Shown here: in pieces, positions 1 through 8,667 of the stretch
How positions within the stretch are numbered: the stretch's first letter is position 1
Layout of the letters: the number at the start of each line of letters is the position of its first letter
Assembly (NCBI RefSeq): GCF_014712675.1
Contig: NZ_JACXSI010000024.1
Location: 1 to 58,129 of the forward strand
Origin: Peribacillus faecalis
GTDB taxonomy: Bacteria; Bacillota; Bacilli; Bacillales; DSM-1321
Length of the DNA stretch: 58,129 bases
Reading direction: 5' to 3'
Translations under genes and position numbers: made by a program
Notes under the pieces: model-generated
What the model was told of the DNA's origin: nothing
The model's database searches: none
What the model saw: only the letters and a program-made list of their open reading frames with translations

Positions 1-69
1 AGATATCAATGGAAATTAAATAAGATGACCCCTGTACAATACAGAGATCATCTTAATCAAGCAGCCTAA
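1..69 (+). CDS. IS3-family transposase (OrfB), C-terminal end only
   Basis: Frame 1 is open from the window edge to a TAA at 67-69 and reads as the last 22 residues of an IS3/IS150-type transposase. The segment KMTPVQYRDHL matches the conserved tail (K-M-T/S-P-V-Q-Y-R) that closes the rve integrase domain of this family. The catalytic DDE residues lie outside the window, so activity cannot be judged. The hairpin-like look of bases 22-56 is a by-product of this coding sequence. Confidence 0.75.
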   Translation, partial: RYQWKLNKMTPVQYRDHLNQAA

Positions 70-111
70 GCGTCCTTTTTTATAAATGTCCTTTACAAAG
101 GGTACATTTCA
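1..111 (+). mobile_element. Right end of an IS3-family insertion sequence
   Basis: The transposase tail is followed by about 40 bases that look like the short right end of IS3 elements: a TGTCC-type motif at 87-92 and AAAGGGTACA at 97-106, with a possible terminus near TTCA at 108-111. The left end is outside the window, so neither the inverted repeat pairing nor a target-site duplication can be checked. The exact right boundary is an estimate. Confidence 0.5.
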
Positions 112-194
112 ATATTGAAGTTCCCTTTTTCTATTTAACCTCCCGTTACGATCGTTAATTCACTCTAACAATTGAGGCAGTAATCTTTGGACAC

Positions 195-1232
195 TTATTC
201 AAAATGCAATTTATAATCTTCTGCTTTAACCATATTTAACTTTTTAGAAAAATAATGAATTAAAGTTACATTTAAGATGATTGGCAAAATGAAGAACATA
301 CTTAACATGATAGAAATATTTTTTATTGTCCATCCACCTTCAGCTAGATTCATATAATTCAATGGTCCAACCAAACCAGATAAACCAAATCCGGCGCTAT
401 ATGGCGTACCTTGAATATTTAAAACGCCGGCTAATGCTCCCAGAATTGCTGCTGTAATTAACATTGGTAACGCAATTTTAGGCTTCATGAAGAAGTTTCT
501 CATTTGAATCTTTGGCGAACCTAGTACGTGCGCTAGCGCTGTTCCTAGAGAGTTTGCTTTATAACTAGCGAAGGCTAAACCGACACCGGCTGCTACGACT
601 CCTAAATTTGCAGCGCCCGAACCAACGCCAGAAAGCATAATAACCGTCGCTACTCCCACTGTTGAAATAGGAGATAAAATGATTAGGCAGAATGCGACCG
701 AAATCAGCGCACCCATTATAATCGGCTGTAAAGTTGTCAATTTCGCCACCAATTCCCCTAGTAATCCAGTCGCGTCTTGAACAAAAGGCAAGATTAAATA
801 ACCTATCATTCCAGGTATTAAAATGCTTAAAGTTGGCATTAACAGAATTGAATATTCTTTCAGTCTATTCCCGAGAACTTGTACGAATAATACTGCTAAT
901 CCTGCTGTCACCCCTGCGTTAACAACAACACCAATTCCGTTCAGAGTGAACAGGCCGTCAGCTGTTTTTTGGACAACTCCACTCCCAATCATTGTTGCAA
1001 TTCCTACACTGGCTGTTTGGATCGATGACAATTTGAACGTTATACCGACCATAACCCCAATCATAACAGGTAGCATACTCATTACGATTACCGTCATATC
1101 TAAAATACTTTGTAACATAGGATAATGAGGAATAAATAATTTTAAGATTTCCCCTAATAGCGCATTCGGAATTAATGAAACAACAATCCCAATACTCATC
1201 CCCGTCAATAGCTTGCTGAAAAAATCCCTCAT
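195..1232 (-). CDS. PTS-type IIC membrane permease (PTS_EIIC_2-like)
   Basis: A 345-residue, very hydrophobic protein with about ten membrane segments and many Gly/Ala-rich stretches. It resembles the free-standing PTS_EIIC_2 permeases of Firmicutes (for example the segment LAEGGWTIKNI near residue 300 and the HVLGSPKIQMRNFF segment near residues 235-250). Members are annotated as PTS sugar transporter subunit IIC, but substrates are unknown and no IIA, IIB or metabolic gene is adjacent here. The start has a GGGAG ribosome site about 8 bases upstream. The IS end lies immediately downstream of its stop. Family assignment is fairly sure; transport specificity is not. Confidence 0.75.
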   Translation of the reverse strand: MRDFFSKLLTGMSIGIVVSLIPNALLGEILKLFIPHYPMLQSILDMTVIVMSMLPVMIGVMVGITFKLSSIQTASVGIATMIGSGVVQKTADGLFTLNGIGVVVNAGVTAGLAVLFVQVLGNRLKEYSILLMPTLSILIPGMIGYLILPFVQDATGLLGELVAKLTTLQPIIMGALISVAFCLIILSPISTVGVATVIMLSGVGSGAANLGVVAAGVGLAFASYKANSLGTALAHVLGSPKIQMRNFFMKPKIALPMLITAAILGALAGVLNIQGTPYSAGFGLSGLVGPLNYMNLAEGGWTIKNISIMLSMFFILPIILNVTLIHYFSKKLNMVKAEDYKLHFE

Positions 1233-1409
1233 AAGTTAAAACTCCCATCCATACATATTCAATATCCTTATATAGTTTTATAGTATAGTGAAAATTCAGA
1301 AATTAATCAACTTAGATGCTTTATTACTTTAAAGCGAATCCGCGTTAAAACTTTCAATTATTCTTTGATCAGAAAAGGAACATCCAAAATTTTTCCGATT
1401 GAACACGTG

Positions 1410-1444
1410 AAAAAAGGTTAGGATTTATATTGTTCACCCTAACC
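1410..1444 (-). terminator. Terminator of the M20 amidohydrolase gene
   Basis: A 7-bp stem (GGTTAGG/CCTAACC, 1416-1422 with 1438-1444) is followed on the minus strand by a run of T (A-run at 1410-1415). It sits 14 bases after the amidohydrolase stop codon. Confidence 0.8.
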
Positions 1445-1457
1445 TTAAGTATTCTTT

Positions 1458-2639
1458 TCAGTCATTTCTTACCATATAAAAATCAACTAATTTTAAAAAC
1501 ACTCGACCTAAATTCAGCAATGCCCGCTCATCAAAATCAAAGCGCGGGTGATGGTGCGGAAATTGCGTTTCTACTTGTTCATTGCTTGCTCCTACGAAAA
1601 AGAATGCGCCCGGCCGCTGTTCTAAGTAGTAAGCAAAGTCTTCTGCTCCAAGGGCAATGCCTTTTTCTATAAAAGCATCGGGTGAGAATGTTTCTGTTAC
1701 AATCTTCTCAATCAGTAAAGCTTCCTCTTTATGATTCACTAAAACAGGATAACCATGAAGATAATCCAACGAATAATCGATGTGATCGGCTACTTTTATC
1801 CCTTCCAAAATGGCCCGGATTTCCGACTCGATTTGCTTTCGTACTTCTGCATTTAAAGAACGAACGGTTCCTTCGAGCACTGCTGTATCGGCGATGATAT
1901 TAAAGGCTGTTCCGGCATGGAAGCTTCCGATTGTCACGACAGCCGGTTCAACAGGACTGATTCTTCTGCTCACAATCTGCTGCAGATGCCCGACCAGTTG
2001 ACTGCCGATTGCGACCGTGTCAATGGTTTGATGCGGTCTTGCTCCGTGTCCTCCACGGCCTTGCAACGTAATTTTAAACGCGTCAACCGATGCCATGACA
2101 GCTCCGGATCTTGTTGCAATCTTCCCGATTTGATATTCTGTTGCAAGATGACCTCCGAATACATAATCCACACCATCCAAAACGCCATCTTCAATCATAA
2201 ATTTTGCTCCGCCTGGAGGTTTCTCTTCAGCAGGCTGAAAAATGAAAACAACTTTACCGTTTAATTGCTGTTGTTTGCTGCTTAACACTTTCGCTACCGC
2301 AAGCAAACTCGATGTGTGGCCATCATGGCCGCAAGCGTGCATCACACCTTGCACTTGAGATTTATAGTCCGCAGTTTTCTCATCTTGAATCGGCAAGGCA
2401 TCAAAATCTGCTCGAAAAGCAATCGTTTTGCCAGGCCTGCCGCCTTCTATCACACCAACAACACCATTTCCCCCGACTTTCTCTTTAACTTCAATACCAA
2501 ATCTCTTTAGCTGATCGGCAATGAATTTCGCTGTATTCGTTTCTTGGAACGATAACTCAGGATTTTGATGTAGGTATCTTCTCCACGCAACCATTTTACC
2601 GTAATATTCTTTAAATTCCTCGTAAAAGCTTTCTGCCAA
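1458..2639 (-). CDS. M20 family metallopeptidase / N-acyl-amino acid amidohydrolase
   Basis: A 393-residue zinc-dependent hydrolase of the M20 (peptidase M20D) family, which cleaves N-acyl or aminoacyl amide bonds. Visible metal-site features are MHACGHDGH near residue 100, the QPAEE carboxylate motif near 135-139, the GRGGHGARPH dimerisation-domain motif near 195-204 and ALGAEDFAYY near the C terminus. The start is a TTG 7 bases after AGAGGTG. Length is normal for the family. It is a single-gene transcript by the terminator downstream; the frameshifted VOC gene lies upstream in the same direction. Substrate (hippurate-like, N-acetyl-diaminopimelate-like or other) cannot be told from the sequence. 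Confidence 0.9.
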   Translation of the reverse strand: MAESFYEEFKEYYGKMVAWRRYLHQNPELSFQETNTAKFIADQLKRFGIEVKEKVGGNGVVGVIEGGRPGKTIAFRADFDALPIQDEKTADYKSQVQGVMHACGHDGHTSSLLAVAKVLSSKQQQLNGKVVFIFQPAEEKPPGGAKFMIEDGVLDGVDYVFGGHLATEYQIGKIATRSGAVMASVDAFKITLQGRGGHGARPHQTIDTVAIGSQLVGHLQQIVSRRISPVEPAVVTIGSFHAGTAFNIIADTAVLEGTVRSLNAEVRKQIESEIRAILEGIKVADHIDYSLDYLHGYPVLVNHKEEALLIEKIVTETFSPDAFIEKGIALGAEDFAYYLEQRPGAFFFVGASNEQVETQFPHHHPRFDFDERALLNLGRVFLKLVDFYMVRND

Positions 2640-2674
2640 ACTATTTCACCTCTTTTATAATTTTAAGGACGCAC

Positions 2675-3086
2675 TCAAAAAGAAATCATCGCTCCACGTT
2701 CATCAAATACTGAATCCGGATTCCAAGCAACTTCCCAAAGATTGTTTTCCGGGTCTGAAAAATAAGCGGTTCTCCCTCCCCAAAAGGCATCACTCGCCTG
2801 CTTTTCTAATCTCATCAATTGTTGTATCAACTTCTTCAGGTTTATTTACGTTAATAGCAAACGTTACTCCTCGAAAGCTATCTACGTTTTGACTGATTTC
2901 AACTCCCGCATCCTTTGCCAATTCCTCAATCGGAAATATGGATAGAATAACACCCGCCGTTTTAAAGGCAGCGTAATGATCAGAACTTATCTCTGTTTCT
3001 TCCCATCCTAATTTTTTATAAAACGAACGTAAAACCGGCAAATTGAATGCACCAATCGTAATTAAACTGACTCTCTGCAATACCAT
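2675..3086 (-). pseudogene. VOC (glyoxalase/bleomycin-resistance) family protein, frameshifted
   Basis: The N-terminal frame starts at ATG 3086 (GGGGAGG six bases upstream) and reads through QRVSLITIGAFN and DEIRKAGE to a TGA at 2790-2792. The typical C-terminal VOC segment FWGGRTAYFSDPENNLWEV continues in the next frame to a TGA at 2675-2677. The text between AGE and FWGG is also shorter than usual for the family, so a small deletion of roughly a dozen bases with loss of frame is likely. The missing piece includes part of the last beta strand of the second module. A sequencing error is the alternative. Confidence 0.75.
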
Positions 3087-3295
3087 TACTATTCCTCCCC
3101 ATCTTGGATAAGAAATAATTTCAACAAAATGATTTAATAATCCTGCTGTCAGTTCGGATAAGAAACGAAAGACTGCCTTAAAAGACATGACGCCTCCTGC
3201 GTGTTCTTCCTTTTTATCATTTCATTGCTTGTAACGTTTCCTTTGTCCAATGATAAATTAATGTTGTATTGTATCTTGTTGAACTTTAGAAATTA

Positions 3296-3338
3296 AAAAA
3301 CATCATTTCGCACTATTTTGGCACGAAATGATGTTTTT
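3296..3338 (-). terminator. Terminator downstream of rpoD
   Basis: A near-perfect 15-bp inverted repeat (3296-3310 with 3324-3338) with A/T runs at both ends lies 18 bases after the rpoD stop. The A-run on the left gives a T-run for the minus strand, and the element could also work in the other direction. Confidence 0.85.
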
Positions 3339-3355
3339 CTATTGTGGAATTTATT

Positions 3356-4474
3356 CTACTCCAGAAAGTCTTTTAAACGTTTGCTTCTGGATGGATGACG
3401 AAGCTTTCTAAGAGCTTTCGCTTCAATTTGGCGAATACGTTCTCTTGTAACACCAAACACTTTGCCAACCTCTTCTAGAGTTCTTGTTCTTCCATCGTCT
3501 AGCCCGAATCTTAAACGTAAAACATTTTCTTCACGGTCAGTTAGTGTATCAAACACATCTGCCAACTGCTCTTTTAACGATTCAAAAGCAATATGTTCTG
3601 AAGGCGATGTCGCATCTTGGTCTTCTATAAAATCACCTAAATTTGAATCATTTTCGTCACCAACCGGCGTTTCTAATGATATCGGCTCTTGTGCAATTTT
3701 TAAAACCTCACGAACCTTTTCGGGCTCTAAATCCATTACCTTGCCAATTTCTTCAGGTGATGGTTCTCGTCCTAGTTCCTGTAATAATTGACGTTGTACG
3801 CGGGTTAATTTATTGATTGTTTCAATCATATGAACTGGAACACGAATGGTACGAGCTTGGTCTGCAATTGAACGCGTTATCGCTTGACGAATCCACCACG
3901 TTGCATACGTACTGAATTTGTATCCTTTTTGATAATCAAATTTTTCAACCGCTTTAATTAAACCCATGTTACCTTCTTGGATCAAATCAAGGAATGACAT
4001 GCCTCGTCCAACATAGCGTCTTGCAATAGATACAACTAGACGCAAGTTGGCTTCAGCTAACCGATTCTTCGCTTCTTCATCTCCTTGTTCAATACGTTTA
4101 GCCAGTTCGATTTCTTCTTTTGCAGATAATAAATCTACGCGTCCGATTTCTTTTAAATACATATGAACAGGATCATTAATTTTAACACCTGGAGGAACAC
4201 TTAAATCATTAAGATTAAGTTCCTCCTCCCTTTGAAACCCTTTATTATCATCATCTTCACCAGATTGATTCATTACTTGAATCCCTTGTTCCGTAAAGAA
4301 CTCATAATATTCATCCATTTCATCTGATTCGATTTCAAAATTACCAAGTTTCTCAGCAATCTCCTCATATGTTAGAACTCCATTTTTTTTACCTTTTTCT
4401 ATAAGCTGTTCTTTTGCTTGTTCTAGTGTAATTTCCAATTCTGCGCTTTTAATTCTTGTTGTATTTTCAGCCAT
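3356..4474 (-). CDS. rpoD: RNA polymerase primary sigma factor RpoD (SigA)
   Basis: A 372-residue sigma-70 factor. Region 1.1 is at the N terminus, region 1.2 at [17 protein letters not shown], region 2 holds the core-binding and -10 recognition segments ([19 protein letters not shown], then [17 protein letters not shown]), region 3 holds HMIETINKL and region 4.2 holds the -35 helix-turn-helix [19 protein letters not shown]. The ATG at 4474 has AAAGGA 8 bases upstream; an in-frame TTG at 4492 is less likely. In Bacillales rpoD normally follows dnaG; here the upstream gene is a methyltransferase 42 bases away and no dnaG is visible. It could therefore be a relocated gene or a second copy. Confidence 0.95.
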   Translation of the reverse strand: MAENTTRIKSAELEITLEQAKEQLIEKGKKNGVLTYEEIAEKLGNFEIESDEMDEYYEFFTEQGIQVMNQSGEDDDNKGFQREEELNLNDLSVPPGVKINDPVHMYLKEIGRVDLLSAKEEIELAKRIEQGDEEAKNRLAEANLRLVVSIARRYVGRGMSFLDLIQEGNMGLIKAVEKFDYQKGYKFSTYATWWIRQAITRSIADQARTIRVPVHMIETINKLTRVQRQLLQELGREPSPEEIGKVMDLEPEKVREVLKIAQEPISLETPVGDENDSNLGDFIEDQDATSPSEHIAFESLKEQLADVFDTLTDREENVLRLRFGLDDGRTRTLEEVGKVFGVTRERIRQIEAKALRKLRHPSRSKRLKDFLE

Positions 4475-4516
4475 AGAACGCCGTCCTTTCAAAATTCACA
4501 ATAACTTTTATAACTT

Positions 4517-5431
4517 CTATTTATTTACAGCATGAATATAGTGTACCGTTTCAAATGCTTTTAAATAATCTTCGCGATCATTGAAAAATTGCGATTGAAT
4601 AGTTTCCGGAGATAAATGTTCAAAAATTAACAAGCCAACTTCTTCTAACAATGATTCCATTTCCTTGTATGTGAAATGAGATTTCATCGGCTCACCACTG
4701 GCAGCGGCCAATTTGACCATATTTTCTACACGATTTGATAAACCTTTTTCCTTAAAGAGGTTTTCATTCGCATAATCGAATACAATCGAGCTGCCTTCTG
4801 GCATTTCTCGGAAAAGAGAAGTGAGTGTTTGTTTGAGTTCAGTTTTCGATAAATAATAGGACACACCGAGCAAACTAAAGAAAGTTTTTTCTCTTTTTAC
4901 TCCGTTTTCAAATAAAAAATCGGTTGAAATATTTTTTGTAAAATCGCAAGGAATAAAACGCAAATTAGATGGCAAAGTTAAATCAGATTCTTGTAACCTA
5001 TCTATTTTAAATTGTTGTGTTGTTGGAAAATCAACCTCATAAATGGATAGTTTATCTTCGAGTTGAGGGTAGCGTAGAGCAAACGTATCCATGCCCGCAC
5101 CTAAAATAATATATTGAGAAACACCTAATGAAACTTCTTGAAGGAGCACTTTTTCACAAAATGCTGCGCGTGCTAAAGGTGTAGGAGAAAGCTGTACTTG
5201 AGTAACCCATTTTAAGATTTCATCCGGCTGATCTTTTAACTTTATAGCCACATCAGCATTAAAAAAGCTAATGCCTTTTGTCATATTCTTTTTTACAGTT
5301 TCAAATTCCTGTTCAGATAAAAGTTTAGGGGCAATAAAATCGTCAAAAATAATAGGGGTATCAAAAAGGTGATGATAAGCTCGACCAAAGGCAGAGATTA
5401 AGGATGTTAAACTTGCTTCATTTGATTTCAT
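4517..5431 (-). CDS. Class I SAM-dependent methyltransferase, leucine carboxyl methyltransferase (LCM) family
   Basis: A 304-residue protein with the SAM-binding motif YIILGAGMDTFALRY near residues 107-121 and the acidic post-II motif YEVDFPTTQQFK near 134-145, both characteristic of the LCM/PPM family. Bacterial members methylate carboxyl or hydroxyl groups of unknown or secondary-metabolite substrates. The ATG has GGAGGG 8 bases upstream. The gene is in the same direction as rpoD and ends 42 bases before it, so co-transcription is possible. The substrate is unknown. Confidence 0.85.
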   Translation of the reverse strand: MKSNEASLTSLISAFGRAYHHLFDTPIIFDDFIAPKLLSEQEFETVKKNMTKGISFFNADVAIKLKDQPDEILKWVTQVQLSPTPLARAAFCEKVLLQEVSLGVSQYIILGAGMDTFALRYPQLEDKLSIYEVDFPTTQQFKIDRLQESDLTLPSNLRFIPCDFTKNISTDFLFENGVKREKTFFSLLGVSYYLSKTELKQTLTSLFREMPEGSSIVFDYANENLFKEKGLSNRVENMVKLAAASGEPMKSHFTYKEMESLLEEVGLLIFEHLSPETIQSQFFNDREDYLKAFETVHYIHAVNK

Positions 5432-5702
5432 AAATAAAACCCTCCGTTTATTTTTCCACAGAACGATTCTATTATATCACAGCAATTTTTTATTATAACA
5501 CAAAAATATTTTTTTGTCAATCAAACAAACTTAAATGTTTTCTCCACTTCCTATTATAAATACTCGCATTTATAACATTCCACAAAACTCTTTACACTAT
5601 ATCTCATTAACAGAATAGATAGAGCCAATGTTCTGTGAATTCCTCATCAGTCCATCGGCTCTCCATTTCGTTTTTATATCATTATTTCTTTCACAAGATT
5701 CA

Positions 5703-6434
5703 TTAGAGTTCTTGCGTTTTCTTTTTAAAGACAAATATTGAAACAACCACGATTATAATTGCATAGCCTATTACCCACCATAGATGGGGAAACATGCCTT
5801 CATAATATCCGTTTAATACAGCTTTTCCGACTTCAACCGCATGGACAAACGGCAATGCATTAGCAATGTTCTTGAAAACTCCTCCTACTAACTCCAAATC
5901 AAACCATACACCTGATAACCATGCTGATAGATTAGTAAGGAGAGCGCCACAAATTCCTACTGCGGCTTTTTCACTAAACAATGTTCCACAAATTAGACCA
6001 ATCCCAATATAAATCAATGCCATAGGTATCAATATGAGAATCACCGCAAAAATTGTTAAGGAAAAATCAAGTCCCAGAAATAAGGAAGCAAACAGACAAA
6101 GCGCTACTTGTATGACTGACATTATAACCAAAGGCAGCATGTACCCTAAAATAAAGTTTTGAGATGTCATCGGTGTTGTAAATAATCTCGTTAAAAAAGA
6201 ACTAGCACGATCTTTTGCTACTACTTGTGCCGTAAATGTTGCCATAAAAGAAAGACCGAACACTGCAATCCCTGGTGCTAATGAAGAAATATTAAATAAG
6301 TCTACAGGGATACTACGGTTAATCACTGTTAAAAGTAAAAGTAGAATAAGAGGAAAGGCTAAACCAAAAAATAATGAAATAGGATCTCTAATAATTTCCT
6401 TCATTACTCGTTTAGCAAAAATGAGTGTTTTCAT
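5703..6434 (-). CDS. ABC-2 type transporter permease
   Basis: A 243-residue permease with about six membrane segments and the ABC-2 signature FLTRLFTTPMTSQNFILGY on the loop after segment 2. It partners the ATPase encoded just upstream; the two genes overlap by four bases (ATGA at 6431-6434), indicating translational coupling. Members of this DrrB/YadH-like group export drugs, lipids or peptides. The start codon is the ATG of the overlap. An imperfect hairpin at 5621-5662 follows the gene. Confidence 0.85.
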   Translation of the reverse strand: MKTLIFAKRVMKEIIRDPISLFFGLAFPLILLLLLTVINRSIPVDLFNISSLAPGIAVFGLSFMATFTAQVVAKDRASSFLTRLFTTPMTSQNFILGYMLPLVIMSVIQVALCLFASLFLGLDFSLTIFAVILILIPMALIYIGIGLICGTLFSEKAAVGICGALLTNLSAWLSGVWFDLELVGGVFKNIANALPFVHAVEVGKAVLNGYYEGMFPHLWWVIGYAIIIVVVSIFVFKKKTQEL

Positions 6435-7168
6435 ACTAGCCCCTCCCTTGTGACAATATTCACGAAGGCATCCTCGAATGTTTCAGTGTTTGCTATGTGC
6501 TTCAGTTCTTCAACTGTTCCAATTGCCTTTATTTGTCCATCTTTCATGATACAAATACGATCACATAAAGCTTCTGCTTCTTCTAAATAATGGGTTGTTA
6601 AAACAATGGTTGTTTTTTCTTTCAATCTATTAATGAGTGCCCATAATTCCCGGCGTCCTAATATATCTAAACCTAATGTAGGCTCATCCAGAAACAATAT
6701 TTTCGGTTCTGAGATAAGTGCAAGAGCAATACTGAGCTTCCGCTGCCACCCACCGGACAAAGTTTTACTTTTCTGATTTTCATATGGTTGTAATGAGAAA
6801 GCATCAATCATGCTGGCTGTTTTATCTTTCACCTCTGATTTTGAGTATCCATGAATGCCAGCCATTAACTCCAAGTTTTCACGAACTGTTAAATTAGGAG
6901 CAATCGCAGTTTCTTGCGGGGAAACTGCGATAATTTCCTTTACTTGTTCTTGATTATTTTTAATATCATATCCAAGTATGGAAGCTTGACCGCTTGCAGG
7001 GGTTGTTAAACCGCACAGCATTTTAATTAACGTTGTTTTCCCAGCTCCATTTACACCTAATAAACCAAACAATTCTCCCTTTTTGATTGAAAATGATACA
7101 TGATCAACAGCCATTTTTTCATTAAATTTTTTGGTTAAATGATCAATTGAAATGGCATATTCCATCAT
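6431..7168 (-). CDS. ABC transporter ATP-binding protein (DrrA-like)
   Basis: A 245-residue single-domain ATPase with Walker A GVNGAGKTT (about residue 40), signature LSGGWQRK (about 140), Walker B KILFLDEPTLGLD and the H-loop TTHYLEEAE. It powers the ABC-2 permease next to it. Its start overlaps the stop of the XRE-AbrB regulator by four bases (7165-7168) and its stop overlaps the permease start, so regulator, ATPase and permease form one tightly coupled operon. Confidence 0.92.
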   Translation of the reverse strand: MMEYAISIDHLTKKFNEKMAVDHVSFSIKKGELFGLLGVNGAGKTTLIKMLCGLTTPASGQASILGYDIKNNQEQVKEIIAVSPQETAIAPNLTVRENLELMAGIHGYSKSEVKDKTASMIDAFSLQPYENQKSKTLSGGWQRKLSIALALISEPKILFLDEPTLGLDILGRRELWALINRLKEKTTIVLTTHYLEEAEALCDRICIMKDGQIKAIGTVEELKHIANTETFEDAFVNIVTREGLV

Positions 7169-7605
7169 TCATCCCCCTTTTCAAACGGTGTTTTCACGAA
7201 ATTTAAGAATGCATTCAGCATTTCTTCCGGTACAATGGCCAGGCCTCGGTCTTCATCCCCTAAAATAACGAGAGAATCACCCGGTTTTATTTGAAATAAA
7301 TCACGCGCTTTTTTAGGTACAACAATTTGCCCGCGTTCTCCCATTTTAGCAACACCAAAAAAATGCTTCCCTTTCGGTGGTACAATTAAGCTGGTATCTT
7401 CACCATCAAAGTTCACTAAATTATCAAGAGTCACGTCATACAATTTAGCTAACGCCTGACAATGTCCGAGGTCAGGTGTTGATTCGCCTTTTTCCCATTT
7501 CGCAATCACCTGTCTTGAAACATTGATCTCTAAAGCTACCTCTTCCTGTGTCAATTTATGATGCAATCTCAAGTTTTTCAAATTCGTACTTATCATACTT
7601 TTCAT
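7165..7605 (-). CDS. Two-domain transcriptional regulator: XRE helix-turn-helix plus AbrB/SpoVT domain
   Basis: A 146-residue protein. Residues about 6-62 are a Cro/C1-type helix-turn-helix (EVALEINVSRQVIAKWEKGES); residues about 85-130 are an AbrB/MazE swapped-hairpin domain (GQIVVPKKARDLFQIKPGDSLVILGDE split by the usual turn). Both are DNA-binding folds, and the fusion sits first in the operon with the ABC exporter, so it probably autoregulates and controls the exporter, perhaps in response to the exported compound. The ATG has TAGGAGG upstream. A TCATACT...AGTATGA inverted pair around the ribosome site and first codons (about 7585-7624) is a possible operator. Confidence 0.85.
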   Translation of the reverse strand: MKSMISTNLKNLRLHHKLTQEEVALEINVSRQVIAKWEKGESTPDLGHCQALAKLYDVTLDNLVNFDGEDTSLIVPPKGKHFFGVAKMGERGQIVVPKKARDLFQIKPGDSLVILGDEDRGLAIVPEEMLNAFLNFVKTPFEKGDE

Positions 7606-7898
7606 ACCTCCTATTTTTTAGTATGAACCATTTTCACAATACCCTCAACCAACAATCGATAACAGTGATGTTACTATTCGTGGCATAACTTGTTGAAATG
7701 AATTAAGTTAATACTATTCATTCCCAATCTATATAGATTTTGCAGTTGTTTTTTTTAATAAGTCTTGGCTTACACAATCGACATAGCGGTATGACATTCC
7801 AGTCTTTCACGGAACAACAGCCTTTCTGTCATCCTAATCCTATATACTATAAGCTTTTACTTGAAGCTAACACCACCCTTAGACATTAACAATAAAAT

Positions 7899-7935
7899 AA
7901 AGCCCAAACCCTTGATACTGCTAGGTTTGAGCTTT
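7899..7935. terminator. Bidirectional terminator-like hairpin
   Basis: AAAGCCCAAACC (7899-7910) pairs with GGTTTGAGCTTT (7924-7935) with one mismatch; A/T runs flank both arms. It is part of the left flanking repeat copy of the accessory patch. Confidence 0.5.
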
Positions 7936-8206
7936 ATATAAAAACCATCTGAGATGGATTGTCCCCGACCCCATCCCTGTCAATTTTAAGAATTGTCTTT
8001 TATTCAGTACTTTTGCATAAATGCTTTCCATTAAGTCTGTTAAATCAGGGCCGTTATGAGTATTTATGCAAATGGAATCTCTTAATTCCATCGTTTCTAG
8101 AAATTCTGTGCAATTTTTGTGCAGTCTGTATAAATGAATTTTCGAGAGATGCGGTAGGGTGTAACTTATATTTAGCTACTCATTCCTTGTATGCGGACTG
8201 TATTTA
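7921..8206 (-). pseudogene. Unrecognised open remnant ending inside the left flanking repeat
   Basis: A minus-strand frame without a convincing start is open for about 95 codons and stops with TAG at 7921-7923. From an internal ATG at 8091 it gives 56 residues ending in KLTGMGSGTIHLRWFLY. The last part runs through the repeat copy, so at least the tail is fortuitous translation of tRNA-end-like DNA. No family is recognised; it may be the 3' end of a lost integration gene. Confidence 0.25.
7975..7997. repeat. Left copy of a repeat flanking the accessory patch
   Basis: This 23-base core differs from 11300-11322 at only four positions, and weaker similarity extends leftwards through an AGCCC...AA.CCCTTG block (about 7900 here, about 11217 there). 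The two copies are in the same orientation about 3.3 kb apart and enclose the lipoprotein, DUF1643 and GTPase genes. Confidence 0.6.
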
Positions 8207-8271
8207 ACAATGTGCTATGTATAACTAAGTGGATACGAAGGAAATCAAGGGCCTTTAATAACTTTAGATAT

Positions 8272-8648
8272 TCACATAAAAATTACTTTTTCTGTTAAAT
8301 TATGAAACTCAAAAATTGCATTTTCACTTGCTTCTACCGTTCTCTTTTGTTTAATCATATGTGATGTGTTATCTGTAAAAAAAGTTGAATAATCAAAGTC
8401 ATAAATATAAATAGGTGTACTATCTTTTGCACTTCCGGTTTGTTGAATACCATTCAAATAATCCCTAGATATAATACCGCCTTCTTTTCTGTACCATATG
8501 TTATGTATTCCCTAAAAGTTCCGTTTTTAGAAGGTAAATAATCTAGTAAATTATAATCTGACATTTTATCTAACTTAATTTCAGAAGTCTTACCACATCC
8601 CATTAAAAATACACTTAAAGATGCAATAACAATCAAAATATTTTTCAC
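8272..8648 (-). pseudogene. Small lipoprotein, frameshifted
   Basis: The first frame (start 8648) begins with a lipoprotein signal peptide: MKNI, a hydrophobic core, and the lipobox LMGC at residues 15-18. It runs 64 residues to a TGA at 8454. The sensible continuation lies in another frame (RKEGGIISRDYLNG, then KDSTPIYIYDFDY) and ends at 8272 after a total of roughly 125 residues. A one-base change near the AGAAAAGAAGG run (about 8480) would join them. The family is not recognised. It lies in the patch with the DUF1643 gene, 19 bases downstream of it. Confidence 0.6.
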
Positions 8649-8667
8649 AAATTCCCCTCACAATACT

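Larger units (their letters stand above)
7606..8271. other. Gene-poor stretch with a terminator-like hairpin, a repeat copy and coding remnants
   Basis: The divergent upstream region of the XRE-AbrB operon occupies the first part (an AT-rich promoter region without a clear single site). A hairpin lies at 7899-7935, one copy of the flanking repeat at 7975-7997, and a minus-strand open remnant across 7921-8206. No intact gene is supported. Confidence 0.5.

Noticed and set aside
22-56. A terminator hairpin at the left edge
   Set aside because: The inverted repeat lies within the coding tail of the IS3 transposase and is not followed by a T-run.
5621-5662. Terminator of the ABC-2 permease gene
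   Set aside because: A 9-of-10 stem exists (AGAGCCAATG with CATCGGCTCT) but the loop is long and the minus-strand flank lacks a T-run; left unassigned.
7959-8207. An 82-residue plus-strand ORF
   Set aside because: Cysteine-rich, no ribosome site, runs through the flanking repeat; the opposite strand has a more protein-like remnant.
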